From Heliopora coerulea (Eukaryota > Cnidaria > Anthozoa > Scleralcyonacea > Helioporidae), in NCBI GenBank assembly GCA_030142905.1, contig JASJOG010000012.1:3419501-3483500 (forward strand): a stretch of 64,000 nt of DNA. Reading direction: 5' to 3'. Both the position numbers and the translations under genes were made by a program. The notes under the pieces were generated by a model. That model saw only the letters and a program-made list of their open reading frames with translations, did not search any database and was not told the origin of the DNA. Shown one piece after another: positions 32,797 to 44,889 of this stretch (its first letter is position 1; every line of letters starts with the position of its first letter).

Positions 32797-33339
32797 CAGA
32801 TGCAGATCTAGTGGGCGTAAGGGGCGTACACCCCTCCGTTTTGCCATACGTGCCAGTTTTGCATACGTGCCAGTTTACATACTCTACGCAGAGACAATTT
32901 TCCGTAATGACAATGGAAATAGTTACCTAACCTCAGTTAATAAAACACGTTTTTGTGCAATCGCAACTGGGAACGCTCTCCGGCAAGTAAAGGGAGACAG
33001 GTAAAGGCAGATCAACGAGAATTGCCAAAAATATAAAGATGATTCTCGTGATGCATTGATGATTATTGTCTGTGGCCAAAATAACATTCGGCTCAAAGAT
33101 ATACTATAAAGATATTGACTTGTGCTTTATTTTTCCACAAGAATTGTGTTATTTATGAATAGGTATTTTCTTCAAATCTCGCTTAAAACTATCCCCAAAG
33201 TGTTAGAAATAACATTTCAGATACCCGGGAATTTAAAATTTCCCTGGACAGCATATCCCCGGATCATCCCCAGAATTTTCTCGTGTCTTTGCTGCTCGTC
33301 TTCACTCCCCCCGTTTCTAAAATCCTAGATCTGCCCCTG
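32797..33339. mobile_element. Decayed hAT-like element with GATCTAG ends
   Basis: Starts CAGATGCAGATCTAG and ends CTAGATCTGCCCCTG, imperfect inverted ends. The same terminus is better preserved at 60902-61262. No target duplication is visible and there is no transposase. Confidence 0.55.
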
Positions 33340-34300
33340 ATTTGTAAGGATGTACTATTGACGTCTGTTGTTCGCTGTCTCCTTGGATGTGTCCCTTTGA
33401 TAATTAAGATTTAAAAAGACGTTTTGATAAAATATTTAGTCGATCTCATTTAGAACTTAATTTAAAGCTTTAATATTGCTTTAATACAGGAAATCCACGG
33501 TTGCAGAAGAAACCGATTTTAAAACAGCACCGGGACAACTTCACATTCTTGTCGCATACTTGACCAATCTTCGTGGTGCAATTTTCAACCTAGGTTTGAC
33601 GAAGAAACTTGAGGCGTTTTTTATGCAAATTTTTTAGCACTAGAGAAAATCCATCTGCGATCGAGTAAGTTTTAAGGTGTATTTTTTGCTGTTCAATTGT
33701 AAGTCTACGCTGACAACGTAATATCCGAAATTTTGTGTTGGACCCAGTTTTAGCTAACGCCTTCTGTTTGTTTGATTGTTGGATGAAGCTTAACTGCGTT
33801 TTCCAGCCCAGTTCGGCAACAATGGTGGACAGCTTTTCCATCAATATGGCAGGTCATCCAACTTTGTTCGACAGTCTGATGAATTCTTTCGAATTTTCAA
33901 AAAGTTCGAAAGAATTCACAGTTCTGATTAACCTGGAAACGAGCGAGTGGTAATGAAACGTTATAGTCCAAATAAAATTATTATCGTCCTTTATCGATAT
34001 CTTTAAAGCTTAGGATTTGCTCAAAAGTATATTTCAGCTGTTAACGCTATACGGAATTAATATACTGTTCTTCACCACCTACATAGCTGCTGAATATAGT
34101 ATTTTACAAATTTTATTGAAATGTATTATCCGAGTCCAGCTGTCGGTATTGTTCTCTAATTAAAATTTTAATGAAATGTTGTCCTAATTTTGAAAAAGTT
34201 GACTGCTTACATGTCTTTTTGAAACTCATCTCAATTAATAAGGGGAAAACATTGAATGTTTGAACATTTGAATTATACTGTAGAATAAAAAACTGTTGTT
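33340..34300. other. Upstream flank of the GPCR gene
   Basis: A short frame near 33490-33635 (KSTVAEETDFKTAPGQLHIL onward) is protein-like but unsupported. No promoter motif can be assigned with confidence. Confidence 0.4.
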
Positions 34301-35374
34301 ATGGATAACAACACCACGAGATTCTGGAAAGACAATGTTACAGAAACCTTGAATTCTGATATTATCCCGTGGTTTTCACAAGCACTGCTCGTTTCGCTTC
34401 TCTGTGGAATCACTGGAGTCTTTGGAGTGTTTGGTAATATTCTCGTTATTGCAGCCATCGACAACGGACGCCGTCTTAAGACAAACTATTACCGTCTGGT
34501 CTTTCACCTTGCCCTTTGTGACGTGATTCTACTTTCTGGAGGGAGCGTTTTGTTCACTATGTTTCCATGGCTTGATGTAAGCTCACTAACTTTACAAAAA
34601 TATTCATGTAGATTTCTAATGCCTTTTTTCTCGTGGCTTTTCTCTTGTGAAATCGGCTTCATGTCGATTATTGCATTCCTTCGCCATCAAGTCGTCACAC
34701 AGCCACTCCGTCCACAGTTAAGCAGACGGAAAGTTACCCATATCATATTCGGTGTCTACACGTTCATACTGCTGTTTGAAATTCCACATTTTCTGTCCAT
34801 GAAATTTGGAAGAACTAGATGCGTCGAAAGCTTTTTTGTTAACAGATATTACCAAATATATTTTTGGACTCGGCAAATGTTGTTGTATTTCCTTCCGATG
34901 GCGTTACTTGTCGTTCTTTATGCAAAGATGAGTCGTTCTCTATTTCTTCATCAAAGGCATTTAAAAGAAACCCTTACTTCTACTGCAAGAAACGATCTAC
35001 AAAACAATAATCGAGAATTCACACGCCTTCTTATGCCAAGACTAGCAAGAAATACACAGATTGTACTTGTTGGCATTATAATTGTGGTGCAGTATTCTAT
35101 AGCCATTCTACCTAACTTGATTTTGAATCTACCATTTGTAAAGGACACCGAAGAGACAAGTATCCATTTTGGTTGGAGCCTACCAGTGTATTTTTTGGGT
35201 TCGTGCTCACTAAATCCTATTATATATGGACTTGGGGATAAGACACTTCGTTCACGTTATAAAAGCAGTCTCCTGAAGATTACTTTACTATGCAAGATTA
35301 TAAAAAGATCTGGACATGGACAAGAGCTTGCGCAGGTGTATAACACCAGGCATGTTATGCATCAAACGATTTAA
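34301..35374 (+). CDS. Class A (rhodopsin-like) GPCR, intronless, orphan
   Basis: A 357-residue seven-helix receptor in one exon, starting ATGGATAACAAC. The N-terminus has N-glycosylation sites (NTT, NVT). TM1 carries GN (45-46, VFGNILVIAA), TM2 carries LALCD (70-74), and the conserved disulphide pair is probably C103 and C174. TM5 is about 190-208 and TM6 about 252-274 with a proline (P271). TM7 ends NPIIY (305-309), followed by a short basic tail. The TM3 DRY motif is replaced by LRH (127-129), and the TM6 CWxP motif is absent. Expected at the plasma membrane, coupling to a G protein; the ligand cannot be predicted. Single-exon receptors of this kind form large lineage-specific sets in cnidarians (family knowledge). 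Confidence 0.9.
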   Translation: MDNNTTRFWKDNVTETLNSDIIPWFSQALLVSLLCGITGVFGVFGNILVIAAIDNGRRLKTNYYRLVFHLALCDVILLSGGSVLFTMFPWLDVSSLTLQKYSCRFLMPFFSWLFSCEIGFMSIIAFLRHQVVTQPLRPQLSRRKVTHIIFGVYTFILLFEIPHFLSMKFGRTRCVESFFVNRYYQIYFWTRQMLLYFLPMALLVVLYAKMSRSLFLHQRHLKETLTSTARNDLQNNNREFTRLLMPRLARNTQIVLVGIIIVVQYSIAILPNLILNLPFVKDTEETSIHFGWSLPVYFLGSCSLNPIIYGLGDKTLRSRYKSSLLKITLLCKIIKRSGHGQELAQVYNTRHVMHQTI

Positions 35375-35800
35375 AGATTGAAGACTAGAAACTACATGTA
35401 TTGAGATGATCACTTTGAATACAGATCCGTACAAAGAAATGAATGCATGCATAACAGCAGACAATTTGGATGGGAAAAGTTTGAGGATTGAGGTTATAAT
35501 ATTATGTCTGATCGAATGTCTTCATTGATAAAAAAACACGGAAACAGCATTGAGGGAAACTGCCTACACAATTTCTCTTAGATCTATAGTCGAAAACTTG
35601 AAATGTTTGTCGTAACAATATTGTGTGTTTATGTTGCCTAGGTAGAGAGGTAAGACTTTGACTCGGAATGGTGACTCCGAAAAGCGTAAACATTTTTTCA
35701 GTTGAGAATTCTACGTTTCGATTTGGCCTTAGTCATAATCCGGAATGCGCAAAAATTTTGACACTCTTCGAAGTTACCATCGTCGTGTACCAAAGCGTAT
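35375..35800. other. 3' flank of the GPCR gene
   Basis: No coding or repeat feature recognised. Confidence 0.5.
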
Positions 35801-35804
35801 TCCG

Positions 35805-36358
35805 TAAAATAAGTTAGTAAGTTATGTTCGTCAAGGAAAACAACGAATTTAGGGAAGTCAAGTAAATTAAGTCCGTCAAGTAGGACGAGTCAATCAAGTA
35901 AGTTAGGTTATTAAAGTCAGTTAAATAACCAAAGTAAGGAAAAAAGGCAAGCAAAATCACCAAAGAAGGCAAAGAAGGCAAAGTAAGCACAGTAAGCAAA
36001 GTTTGAACAGAAAGGAAAGTTAGAACTGTAAATGATGAAAGTACAGTAAGTAAAGTAAGTTAAAACAGTAAAGTATAAGTAAAGCTGGTGAAGTGAGAAA
36101 AGTAATTAAAGTAAGTAAAACAAGTAAAATAAGTAAAGGACGTAAGAACGTAAGTAACTATGTATTTGCGTAGGTTGGTACGCATGTGGATGAGTAGGTA
36201 AGTAAGTTAGTAAGTAAGTAAGTAGGTAAGTAAGTGAGTAGGCAAGTAAGTAAATATGTATGTAAGTAACTTAAGTAAGTTAGTTATGTAAGTAAGTAAC
36301 TATGTATTTACGTAGCTTGGTACGTATGTGGATGAGTAGGTAAGTAAGTAAGTGAGTG

Positions 36359-36425
<67 letters not shown>

Positions 36426-36470
36426 GAGTAAGTAAGTAAGTGAGTAAGTAAGTAAGTAAGTAAGTAAGTG

Positions 36471-36505
<35 letters not shown>

Positions 36506-36598
36506 GAGTAAGTAAGTAAGTAAGTAAGTAAATAAGTAAGTAAGTAAGTAAGTAAGTAAGTGAGTAAGTAAGTAAGTAAGTAAGTAAGTGAGTGAGTG

Positions 36599-36664
<66 letters not shown>
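35805..36664. repeat. (GTAA)n microsatellite, degenerate to near-perfect
   Basis: Begins as loose AAGTAAGTTA units and becomes a near-perfect GTAA array from about 36330 to 36664. The minus strand gives a spurious Leu-Thr-Tyr-Leu repeat frame. Confidence 0.95.
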
Positions 36665-37320
36665 ATGATGCAAAACCTATTCGAAGGCGACGCTAGTTAA
36701 AACTAATTGAAAGAAACGATTCTGGTTAAAACATAACTACTTGTCTTTTCTTTGTTTTTCTAACAACGAAAACAACCAGAACAAGAAAAACGAAACGCAC
36801 GCTAAACTATCGTCACTATTAATAAATTTACGGTTGGATTTAAACCAGATCGAGGTCAAGCACCTGCATCGGGGGTCTGGCTTCTTCCACATCATTGTGA
36901 ATAAGCGCCGCATTCTTCTTGAGTGCGGCAATTATTGGGGTGCGGCACTTATTTGAGTGCGTCATTTATTCGAATAAACACGGTATGCGAGTACGTATGT
37001 GTATATGTACAGTACGTATGCATGTAATATTTAACAACCGAGCAGGGATGCTTTGTTGGGATTTAAAACACGAGGCGATAGCCAAGTGTTTTAGATCCGA
37101 TAAATCACCAACCACGAGGTTCTTTGTACATCTTATAAAATGAACCTCGTAAGATGCTAATTCGCGAAGAAAATTTGGACGTTTACGTTTTCTTAGCCAA
37201 AAAAATTAACTTATTGTTCACAGATAAAATCACATGTGTCTTTATCACATATAAAGACTCGATACGGTTATGATTTTCCTTTGTATTTTCCTCATGTATT
37301 CTTAATGAATTTTGTAATTA
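36665..37320. other. Spacer with a possible transposon end
   Basis: Near 36895-36985 the motif AATAAGCGCCGCA and GTGCGGCA recurs and ends CGAATAAACACGGTA, resembling one terminus of a TA-type element. The partner end was not found. Confidence 0.35.
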
Positions 37321-37324
37321 TATG

Positions 37325-37380
37325 GTGTGTATGTATGTATGTATGTATGTATGTATGTATGTATGTATGTATGTATGCAG
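37325..37380. repeat. (ATGT)n microsatellite
   Basis: About 13 clean ATGT units. Confidence 0.95.
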
Positions 37381-37399
37381 GTAGGTATGTAAGTCGGTA

Positions 37400-38110
37400 A
37401 CTCTGTAAGTTGCCATTTTTTATTGTGCTCTTTTGAGGAGCAACCATTAAAATTTACTGTGGTTAAGTAATTTGTGAAAATTTGCTGACTGTAATATCGT
37501 GTTGAAAGTCGTTTAGACCGAAAGCTTGAATTTTGAGTAAAAACTTTCTACTGGTTGTCGCATTTTTGCCTTTATCAAGATACTTCTTCACGCATTGTGT
37601 TTTGTTCTAAGTAACCAAGTAAGTTTTGACAATTCTGATTTGTGTTAATAAATTAATAAGTCAATAAATTTTTAACCATACAGAAAGGTAATTGCAAACA
37701 ATTTGTAATACAAAACCAAACGAGAAAATGTAAATTGGGAATATTGGTATCAACTTGTGGTACCAGTATTTATTCAATCTTGGTAGTTTATTTGTTTTTT
37801 GTTATTTCATTCCCTTCCTTTTTTCCTTTTTTTTGTTTGATTTTTTTCAGGCATGTTTACCCACGAACTTTTCTTCTGGTAAAACCTTTCGCACCATATT
37901 TTCCGCTCTTCAGTTATTAGGGTATGGCGTTATCAAAGTTATCTTGGCTGAAAAGTTGGTGAAGCATTGCAATAAATACTGAGGTATCACCGTGCTGCAG
38001 CACGTTTACTACATGGAAGTTAGAGAAATGGCATGATTTGTATCTTTTATGTACTAAAAAAACAAAGGTATGAGTCATAACGTACCCTTGATTCAGGTGC
38101 TAGGAATGAC
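37400..38110. other. Intergenic, nothing recognised
   Basis: AT-rich with normal CpG content. No feature supported. Confidence 0.5.
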
Positions 38111-41100
38111 GTGGTGAAAGTTTAAGTTGGGTGCACTGAATGCAAATCATTGCTTGATATGATGCACATTAATTTTTACCTATTATTTTATATTTCCCAA
38201 GGTCCTTTCTTTACATTTCTACAAGAATGATTTGCACTGAATACTTTTCAAGTTAAAAAGCTATATATTACTATGGTCACAAGTTGTGCAATTGGTAGTA
38301 TCTTCGTGATCACTTCACCAGCAGTAACAAAAGTATATACAAAAAGCATTTAAGGTAAATTATATTTTCCACACTTTTATTACTGGAAAATTACTCACCT
38401 AAAGAGGTTTTTTGTGTATTAAAGAATAATCACCCAAACCCCAACTATGAACCCTATTCTTAACACTGCATCCCCATCACTAAGCCAGATTGCCAATCCC
38501 CAAGACTCCAAAGACTCACATTAGCTCCCAACCCCTCCCCAACACTCCTATTCAAAAAGCAAAATCCATATTCCTCATTCTTAAACCCTTTACACCTCTA
38601 AAAAGTCTTATTTGGGCTGTCACCATCTGTGGCACAACCAAAGGAAGCAATGGAGGTGATTTAAATCCTCCTTACTGGCTGGTAAGAATATCTTTGAAAA
38701 AAAGTTGGAGATGTTTTTTCCCTTAGAAAATATGTCTGTTTTTCCAATACTCAGGACAAGAAAATTCATTTCAGGGTTCCTTATGGTGTTTTCAGGAAAA
38801 TGGATGTGAGTTTAAATTAGCTGGTGGAACACATTCAAGCATGAAGGGGATCCACAAATAAACTGTATTTATCTTTAGTGTAATTACACATGATTATCAA
38901 AAATCCCATATGGTGACTGGCCAGAAAATTGCATTGTAATTCTTGATATTCACTTACAGATGAGTACAACAAGCTACTTTTGTAAATTTTGCTGTCAGTG
39001 AGAAGTTTTTAAAACTGCTCATTCACTACATTCTCTCAATAATTACCTTCTAATGATACTTGTATTAATTATGCCTCAGGCTCAGTAAATATTACTGAAT
39101 AATCCCCTCGACTTTGTCTTGGGGATTTATCAACAACATTCACTTTGCCTTTCATGAATAATTGTTAACCATATCCTTTCTGACAACATGTTTATTAAAA
39201 GAAGAGTACTTTCCCTTATAAAAAGGATGATGGGAATCAATGATTATGGGAAACTGATGACAGAAATGAAACTTAAATCCTTGTAAGCATTGGTAGCCAA
39301 GATTTAACCCTTTCACTCCTAAATTTTTCAAAAGAAGTTTTAAATTACAGTAGGCCTATACAACCTATTCAAAATTCTTTTGAAAATCTGTTGAAATCTG
39401 TTCATGCATCCAATTTGCAGATGCTCTACTATTTTACATTGGCTAATATCAGTTGATTTTATATGTTCTCATCACAGGGATGAGTCCTGTGCATTAAAGG
39501 GTTAAACACTATCTCTTAACCCATCAATGGGCAGAGATGTGCCTTGGTACTTTAGTCTGGCCAATACTACACAATGTTACCCATCACAAGGATTAGCTCC
39601 AGACATTAAAAGGGTTAATTGTGATCTTTTTTTATTCAGCAAGGACAATTTCATTTCCCTTTTCTTTTAGAGAGCTGATGCACCTCAGGATACTAGAAAA
39701 ACATACTGAGATCCATTGTGTTTCTACTCTCACAGTTCCAGTTTATCAACTTGATTTCAGGTGCAGTAAATGTGTTTTTCATAGTTTGTGCAGCTGATTT
39801 ATGTTGGCCTGAATTGCCTGGTAAATTGTTAATCAAGGTATGGGGAAAAAGGAAAACAATATTTGGTCATCCAGTCAATATTGTTGGCTGTATATGAATT
39901 TTTAAGCATTTTGGTACCAAATCATAGGCGAAAAAAAAAATACTTAAATTATTTTCCCCTGGTACACTTTTAAAGTACTTTGTCAAAAGGTTAATTCCAA
40001 CACCCACTTTTTGGTGGATTGGGTCCATAGCTTGAGGAATACTGCCAAGCTTTTAACTTGTGTAACTGGAATGATTTGCATTTTTGGCTAATGTGTTGGT
40101 TTGTTTGGGAGATATGCATCATGGGTGATCATTGGACATTTGTTGAGTTGAAATGTCAGAGAAACAATTTCTAAGTGGGGATTGAACCTGCATCATGAAG
40201 TTTGAGCTTGATAATGTTCAATGATCATCCATGTATTTTGTATGTGTCATACCTGTCTCTTATTCCATCAAATTCTTGTTTTAGCAGTAAGAGTGGCAGT
40301 AAGAGTGTTTAAGAGTGGCAGAAATACTGTGTAACTTTTGGAGATCCCTATGCTTCAGACCCTTGACTTAGACCTTATCACAGGATATGAGTATTGCTGT
40401 GAGGAAGTCATTGGTCAAGTTTATTAGAGCTTTGCTGTCTCACAAATCAACGTGATATTTTTGCAATGCAACAGTATAGGATGTTTTTCACTTTTGTCAC
40501 TAACAGGGCTTGAGACTAAAGGAAGCCAACTAGCCAAAGTCTACTAAAAATTCATTTTTGGCTTGTAGATTTCAGTTTTAACTAGCCATTTTGTCTATTG
40601 CAAATTGTGGCGTACTGCTGCACTGGTGTACCAGAAAAAACCAAATGACAATTCAATATTTTCTGATCAATGAATCGCAAAAGTAAATTCAGAGAACCCA
40701 ACTACAGTGCAGACCAAGTATATGGATATCCTGTGATAAATTAATAATCAGAGCTAACTGAAAGCAATGGAATTTGTTGAGGACATAAAAAACTGATCAA
40801 ACTGCATTTGATAAGGTTTTATTATCATGCCCTTGCTATTTTATTGAGCCCCCCAGTGCAGGTCTGCCTAGCAAAAATTTATTTTGGCTAGTGAAATCAA
40901 ACATGTCAGTAGCCATTGCACTAGTAATTTGAAAAGTTAGCCACAAGCTGTGACTAACTAAGTAAAATTATTCTAAAATCTTGACATACATCTATGTCAG
41001 AAATAAAGACCAAGACTTGTCAACTTAGGTATACTGTGATGATATCTTGATTATAAAATAAAGCAACAGCCAAATATTAAAGATACTAAATCTTATATTA

Positions 41101-41945
41101 AATGTGAAGTGTATTTCCCTTGATGGACAGCCTTTGCTGGTCATCTGATGCCAGTCTAATTAATTCTTGTTATGGACCAGAACTTCAGTTTTAAAAGTAT
41201 AGTCCAAAGGTACACTTTTGTGTGCTCCTTTCTGCTGTGGAATTTTAGAAGTGCTAATATTTTATTCTCTGATCGATGCCCAGAGTGTGATGCCATATGA
41301 AAACCACCTACAGAGGTTCCACCTAGGGGGAAGGGGATTAATATGCCAAAAAATTTTCAACAGTGAGATATCACCCAAAAGCACATCACCCTGTTTTATT
41401 GTGTTAATGCTGTTACAGTTGCTTGAGGGATTATTTGTTGGTTGTCAGGTTTCTGACAGCAATTCAACTATGATATACTATGAAAATGGATCTGAACAGG
41501 TCCTAACAAACACTCCAGGGGAGAGACCAGACTATTTGGAGCATTTTTGGGGTGCACACCACCATTTTAAATTATCTTGGGGCAACTATGCCCATCCTCA
41601 AAATCCTGGCGACAACCCTATATATATATGTATATATATATAGCCTGAATTTGCAATGGGAGAGGTGTCACTCAGGAAACCCACAGAAATATGGTTGGTA
41701 CAGCCCTAGATTTGTTTTGGTATACACTGCAGCCTGCCTTGTTGATGTTGACACAACTGGATAGACAGTGGAATAGTTTACAGAATGTGGATAAGGGTTT
41801 GGAATTTTCAACTTTCAATGTAAATATGTGAGACAAGTTTTCCTGGGAGGGGAGGGTCATTTGATACCCCAGACCCGCCTCTTCACAACACATCTGCTTT
41901 TTACTGAAACAATACAGTAGACTATTTAAATCAGTGGAAAAAGCC
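38110..41945. other. CpG-depleted block without recognisable gene
   Basis: Counting by eye from 38341 to 41940 I find only about 8 CG dinucleotides in 3.6 kb. Base composition predicts over 100, and neighbouring regions often have several per 60-base line. CA and TG are abundant. An old SINE-like stretch near 40178 reads GGGATTGAACCTGCA where the same SINE family elsewhere reads GGGATCGAACCCGCA, so its CpGs have changed to TG. An ORF at 41218-41643 is unsupported. AACCCTTT/AAAGGGTT repeats occur near 39305-39615. The block may be part of a long-methylated gene body or intron. Confidence 0.7.
40505..40952. mobile_element. Decayed hAT-like element
   Basis: Begins CAGGGCTTGAGACTAA, with GCCAACTAGCC and later inverted GGCTAGTG and TTAGCCAC blocks. 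It resembles a CpG-decayed relative of the element at 44890-46084, whose end reads CAGGGCTCGAAATTAA on the minus strand. The right boundary is approximate. Confidence 0.4.
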
Positions 41946-42104
41946 AAAGGGTTGTGTACGGATAAAAAATATATAAAAGCGGAAAACTGACGCTTCGAGT
42001 GAAGGCCCTTCGTCGGGTTCTTTACGTTGCACTCCGACGAAGAGCCTTCACTCGAAACGTCGATTTCCCGCTTTTTATATTACTTTGGCGGTACACAACC
42101 CTTT
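41946..42104. repeat. Foldback repeat with hammerhead-like core
   Basis: Outer arms are AAGGGTTGTGTAC and GTACACAACCCTTTT. Inner arms carry TCACTCGAAACGTCG and its inverse. The right arm reads CCGACGA (42034-42040), A, GAG, loop, CTC, GAAA (42054-42057), close to the hammerhead order. Probably a Penelope-type terminal sequence. Confidence 0.65.
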
Positions 42105-42565
42105 TGCTGTTTCTTTTTGATAAACAAATGCCTACGCAGCACTCCTTTTATATTATTGTGAGTTGCATATAAATTAATGGCAGGCCAAAATATTTGTCAA
42201 AAATAGCTGGAACATCTTGCCTCCCTGGGAAAGAATTTTCGAGTGATGTTATACGTGTATGTTTATATATGTTTAGCCTGGCTTGATAGTCTTTCATGTT
42301 TTACAGAACGATATTCTTTGTGTACTTGAACACAAATGGTCTCATCTTCAATCGGAAATAGGCAGATTGGCGTCATATTCTCGACATGAACAAATGAAAG
42401 ATTTAGAATAATGATAAGGTCTAAAAATAACTGTCGAAACATAGACGTATATGGCAATAAAGAAAATACAACCTGAGACTCGCATTGCTTTGTTTCCATT
42501 GAATTTGTTTAATCTCAGGGTTTTCCTTCTATAAATTTAATTGAGTTTATTTCCCGATGAAATTT
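42105..42565. other. Spacer, nothing recognised
   Basis: No ORF or repeat assigned. Confidence 0.45.
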
Positions 42566-42700
42566 GTTTTCTAGAAGTATGAGAGCTTGGAAATATTTTG
42601 GGATGACAGATGAACGATCGTCAAACTCTATCCTCAGAAAATCGATTTCTGAGCCCCAGACGGGGATCGAACTCACAACTTTCTTGCGAGTTCGATCTCC
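42566..42700 (-). repeat. tRNA-derived SINE fragment
   Basis: Shares TCAAACTCTATCCTCAGAAA and TCTGAGCCCCAGACGGGGAT with the SINEs at 46.3-46.7 kb. It is interrupted after the B-box and followed by a small palindrome. Confidence 0.7.
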
Positions 42701-42787
42701 GTTGGGATCGCAGTATTTTGCTTACCAATATAATGTTAGCAAACAAAATACTACGATTTCAATGACGTTAATTACAGTGCGTTAAAA

Positions 42788-44800
42788 GTGAATTTTAACA
42801 CAATGTGGATTATGTGGCAAAACAACTTGGGTAACGGAAGATTGCAGGATTGCGGCAATTCGCGGACTCTTTTTGGTACAGTAAGTAAACTGCTCCACAA
42901 GAGTACGCCTGCGGATTATCCCACAACTTGTGAATCTGACACCGATTTGGCTAATAAGTTTATTGACTTCTTGGGTGATAAGATAGCAGTCATTCGCAAT
43001 GCACTTGATGAATTATCTGACAGTAATTTGGACCCTGAGGATAATGTAGCTATTTCTGATCAATTTGCTCTGTCTAGTTTTCGACCTGTAACGTCAACTG
43101 GTATTTTGCAGATAATCGGCAGGTCGACTATTAATTCGTGTCCTCTAGATCCTGTCCTTGCTGCAGTTCTGAAACAATGCATAATAGTGCTCTTGCCAGT
43201 ATTGACTAGGATAATTAATCAGTCTATATACTCCGCTGTGGTACCAGACTCTTTCAAACTTGCATTGCTGAATCCTCTACTGAAGAAGCCCCACCTTGAC
43301 TCTGAAGTTTATGCTAATTTTCGTCCTATTTCAAATCTGACGTTTATGTCTAAACTCACTGAAAGGGTGGTAGCGTCTCAGTTGATCGAGCATGTCACCA
43401 ACAGTTGTCTCGACGAGATCATGCAGTCAGCTTACAAACAATTTCACAGTACTGAAACTGCACTGGTTAAAGTCTTTAATGATATAGCAATTGACATTGA
43501 TAGTAACAGGGCTGTTATCTTGTTATTATTAGATTTATCTGCTGCCTTTGATACGGTCGATCACTCAATATTTTTAAACCGCTTAGCTTATCGTTTTGGT
43601 TTACGTGGTACAGCATTGGCTTGGTTTGAATCATACCTGAGCTACAGATCTCACTTTGTCTGTATTCGAGGTGTTGGGTCAGCTACGCGTTCCTTGTCGT
43701 GCGGTGTGCCTCAGGGTTCCGTGCTGGGACCAATGGCTGTACTTACTCTATGTCTCGCCGCTTGGGGATATTGTGAGGCGATGCAACATTGGTTTTCATT
43801 TTTATGCTGATGATACCCAGTTGTATCTCTCTTTCAATTCCCTAAGTGGCGATGATCAGGCGAGCTCCGTCGCCCGGGTTGAATTTTGTATGAGAGAAAT
43901 TGACAACTGGATGACCCGTAACAAACTTAAGCTAAATAGGGACAAGACTGAATTGCTTATCATAAGCTCTAGGTACCTGCCCCGTCCATCTTTAGACAGT
44001 ATAGTAGTCGGTGATTATCGTGTGTGTTCTTCGATTACGGCCAGGAACATAGGAGTCGTTTTTGATCAAACGTTATCTCTAGAGAAACGTGTAGTCTCTG
44101 TTTGTAAGTCTGCCCTGTTCCATCTAAGAAATATTGCTAAGATTCGCGAGTATCTTACGGTCGAGAACACAAAGATCCTTGTTCACGCTTTTGTGATCTG
44201 TCGTTTGGACAATTGTAATTCTCTGCTAGTAGGCTCACCAAAGTACTTAATTCAAAAACTTCAGCGCATTCAAAATTGTGCTGCGCGCCTTGTAGCTCAA
44301 TTGCCAAGGGCTACGCGTACTAGTCCTGTTCTCCAGGAATTACATTGGCTGCCTGTCGACCAGAGGGTTATATTTAAGGTTCTGTTAATTACTTATAAAG
44401 CATGAAATAACTTAGCACCTGTGTATATCAGTAGTTTACTTGTGCGATATGAACCATCAAGGAATCTAAGGTCAACCGATTAATATCTTTTACAAATACC
44501 TAAGACTCGCCTTAAAACTTATGGAGACAGGGCCTTTTCGGTTGCTGCCCCCAGGTTATGGAATGTTTTACCCATGGGCATTAAGCTTAGTCCGTCGGTT
44601 TCTGTTTTTAAGAATAGATTAAAGGCGCATCTTTTTAGAGCTACTTATAATTATTTGTGTATTGTCTTTTTTTTCATGTATTTAGGTTAATTTTTTCTTT
44701 TGTGTAGTTTTTAATTTTGATTGTAAAGCGATATAGAGCTTTTGCATATACTGCTGTAGAAATAAAGTTATTATTGTTTTTATTATTATTAAGGCAGAAA
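42788..44800 (+). pseudogene. CR1/L2-like LINE, 5'-truncated and frameshifted
   Basis: A non-LTR retrotransposon reverse transcriptase. The first frame (42788-43810) has RT fingers (YANFRPISNLTFMSKLTERV), motif A (LDLSAAFDTVDHSI) and GVPQGSVLGP, then goes out of frame near 43735. The second frame (to 44405) resumes YLLYVSPLGDIVRRC and has the catalytic YADD with the C-terminal domain. A TGA in YKA-NNLAP near 44403 and another stop break the tail, but RAFSVAAPRLWN is still readable downstream. The 3' end has ATTATT-type repeats near 44770-44795. The apurinic endonuclease is missing. CR1/L2 placement is by motif resemblance only. Confidence 0.85.
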
Positions 44801-44889
44801 CATCTGTCAATAACAGCAAGCGTTCGAAGGAAAGACGGGAAGACGAAAGACAATAGACTGCTAGATGAGAGACGATAGACGCGGAGACG

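Noticed and set aside
33490..33637. Short frame KSTVAEETDFKTAPGQLHIL onward
   Set aside because: Only 48 codons, acceptor is weak, no family resemblance.
36308..36673. Minus-strand ORF rich in Leu-Thr-Tyr-Leu
   Set aside because: A translation of the GTAA microsatellite, with the 4-base period cycling through all frames.
41218..41643. A 141-codon ORF in the CpG-poor block
   Set aside because: No domain, codon pattern looks random, and loss of CpG reduces some stop-generating contexts.
42788..43810. Host gene with an RT domain
   Set aside because: Frameshift, stops and missing endonuclease show a dead LINE copy rather than a domesticated gene.
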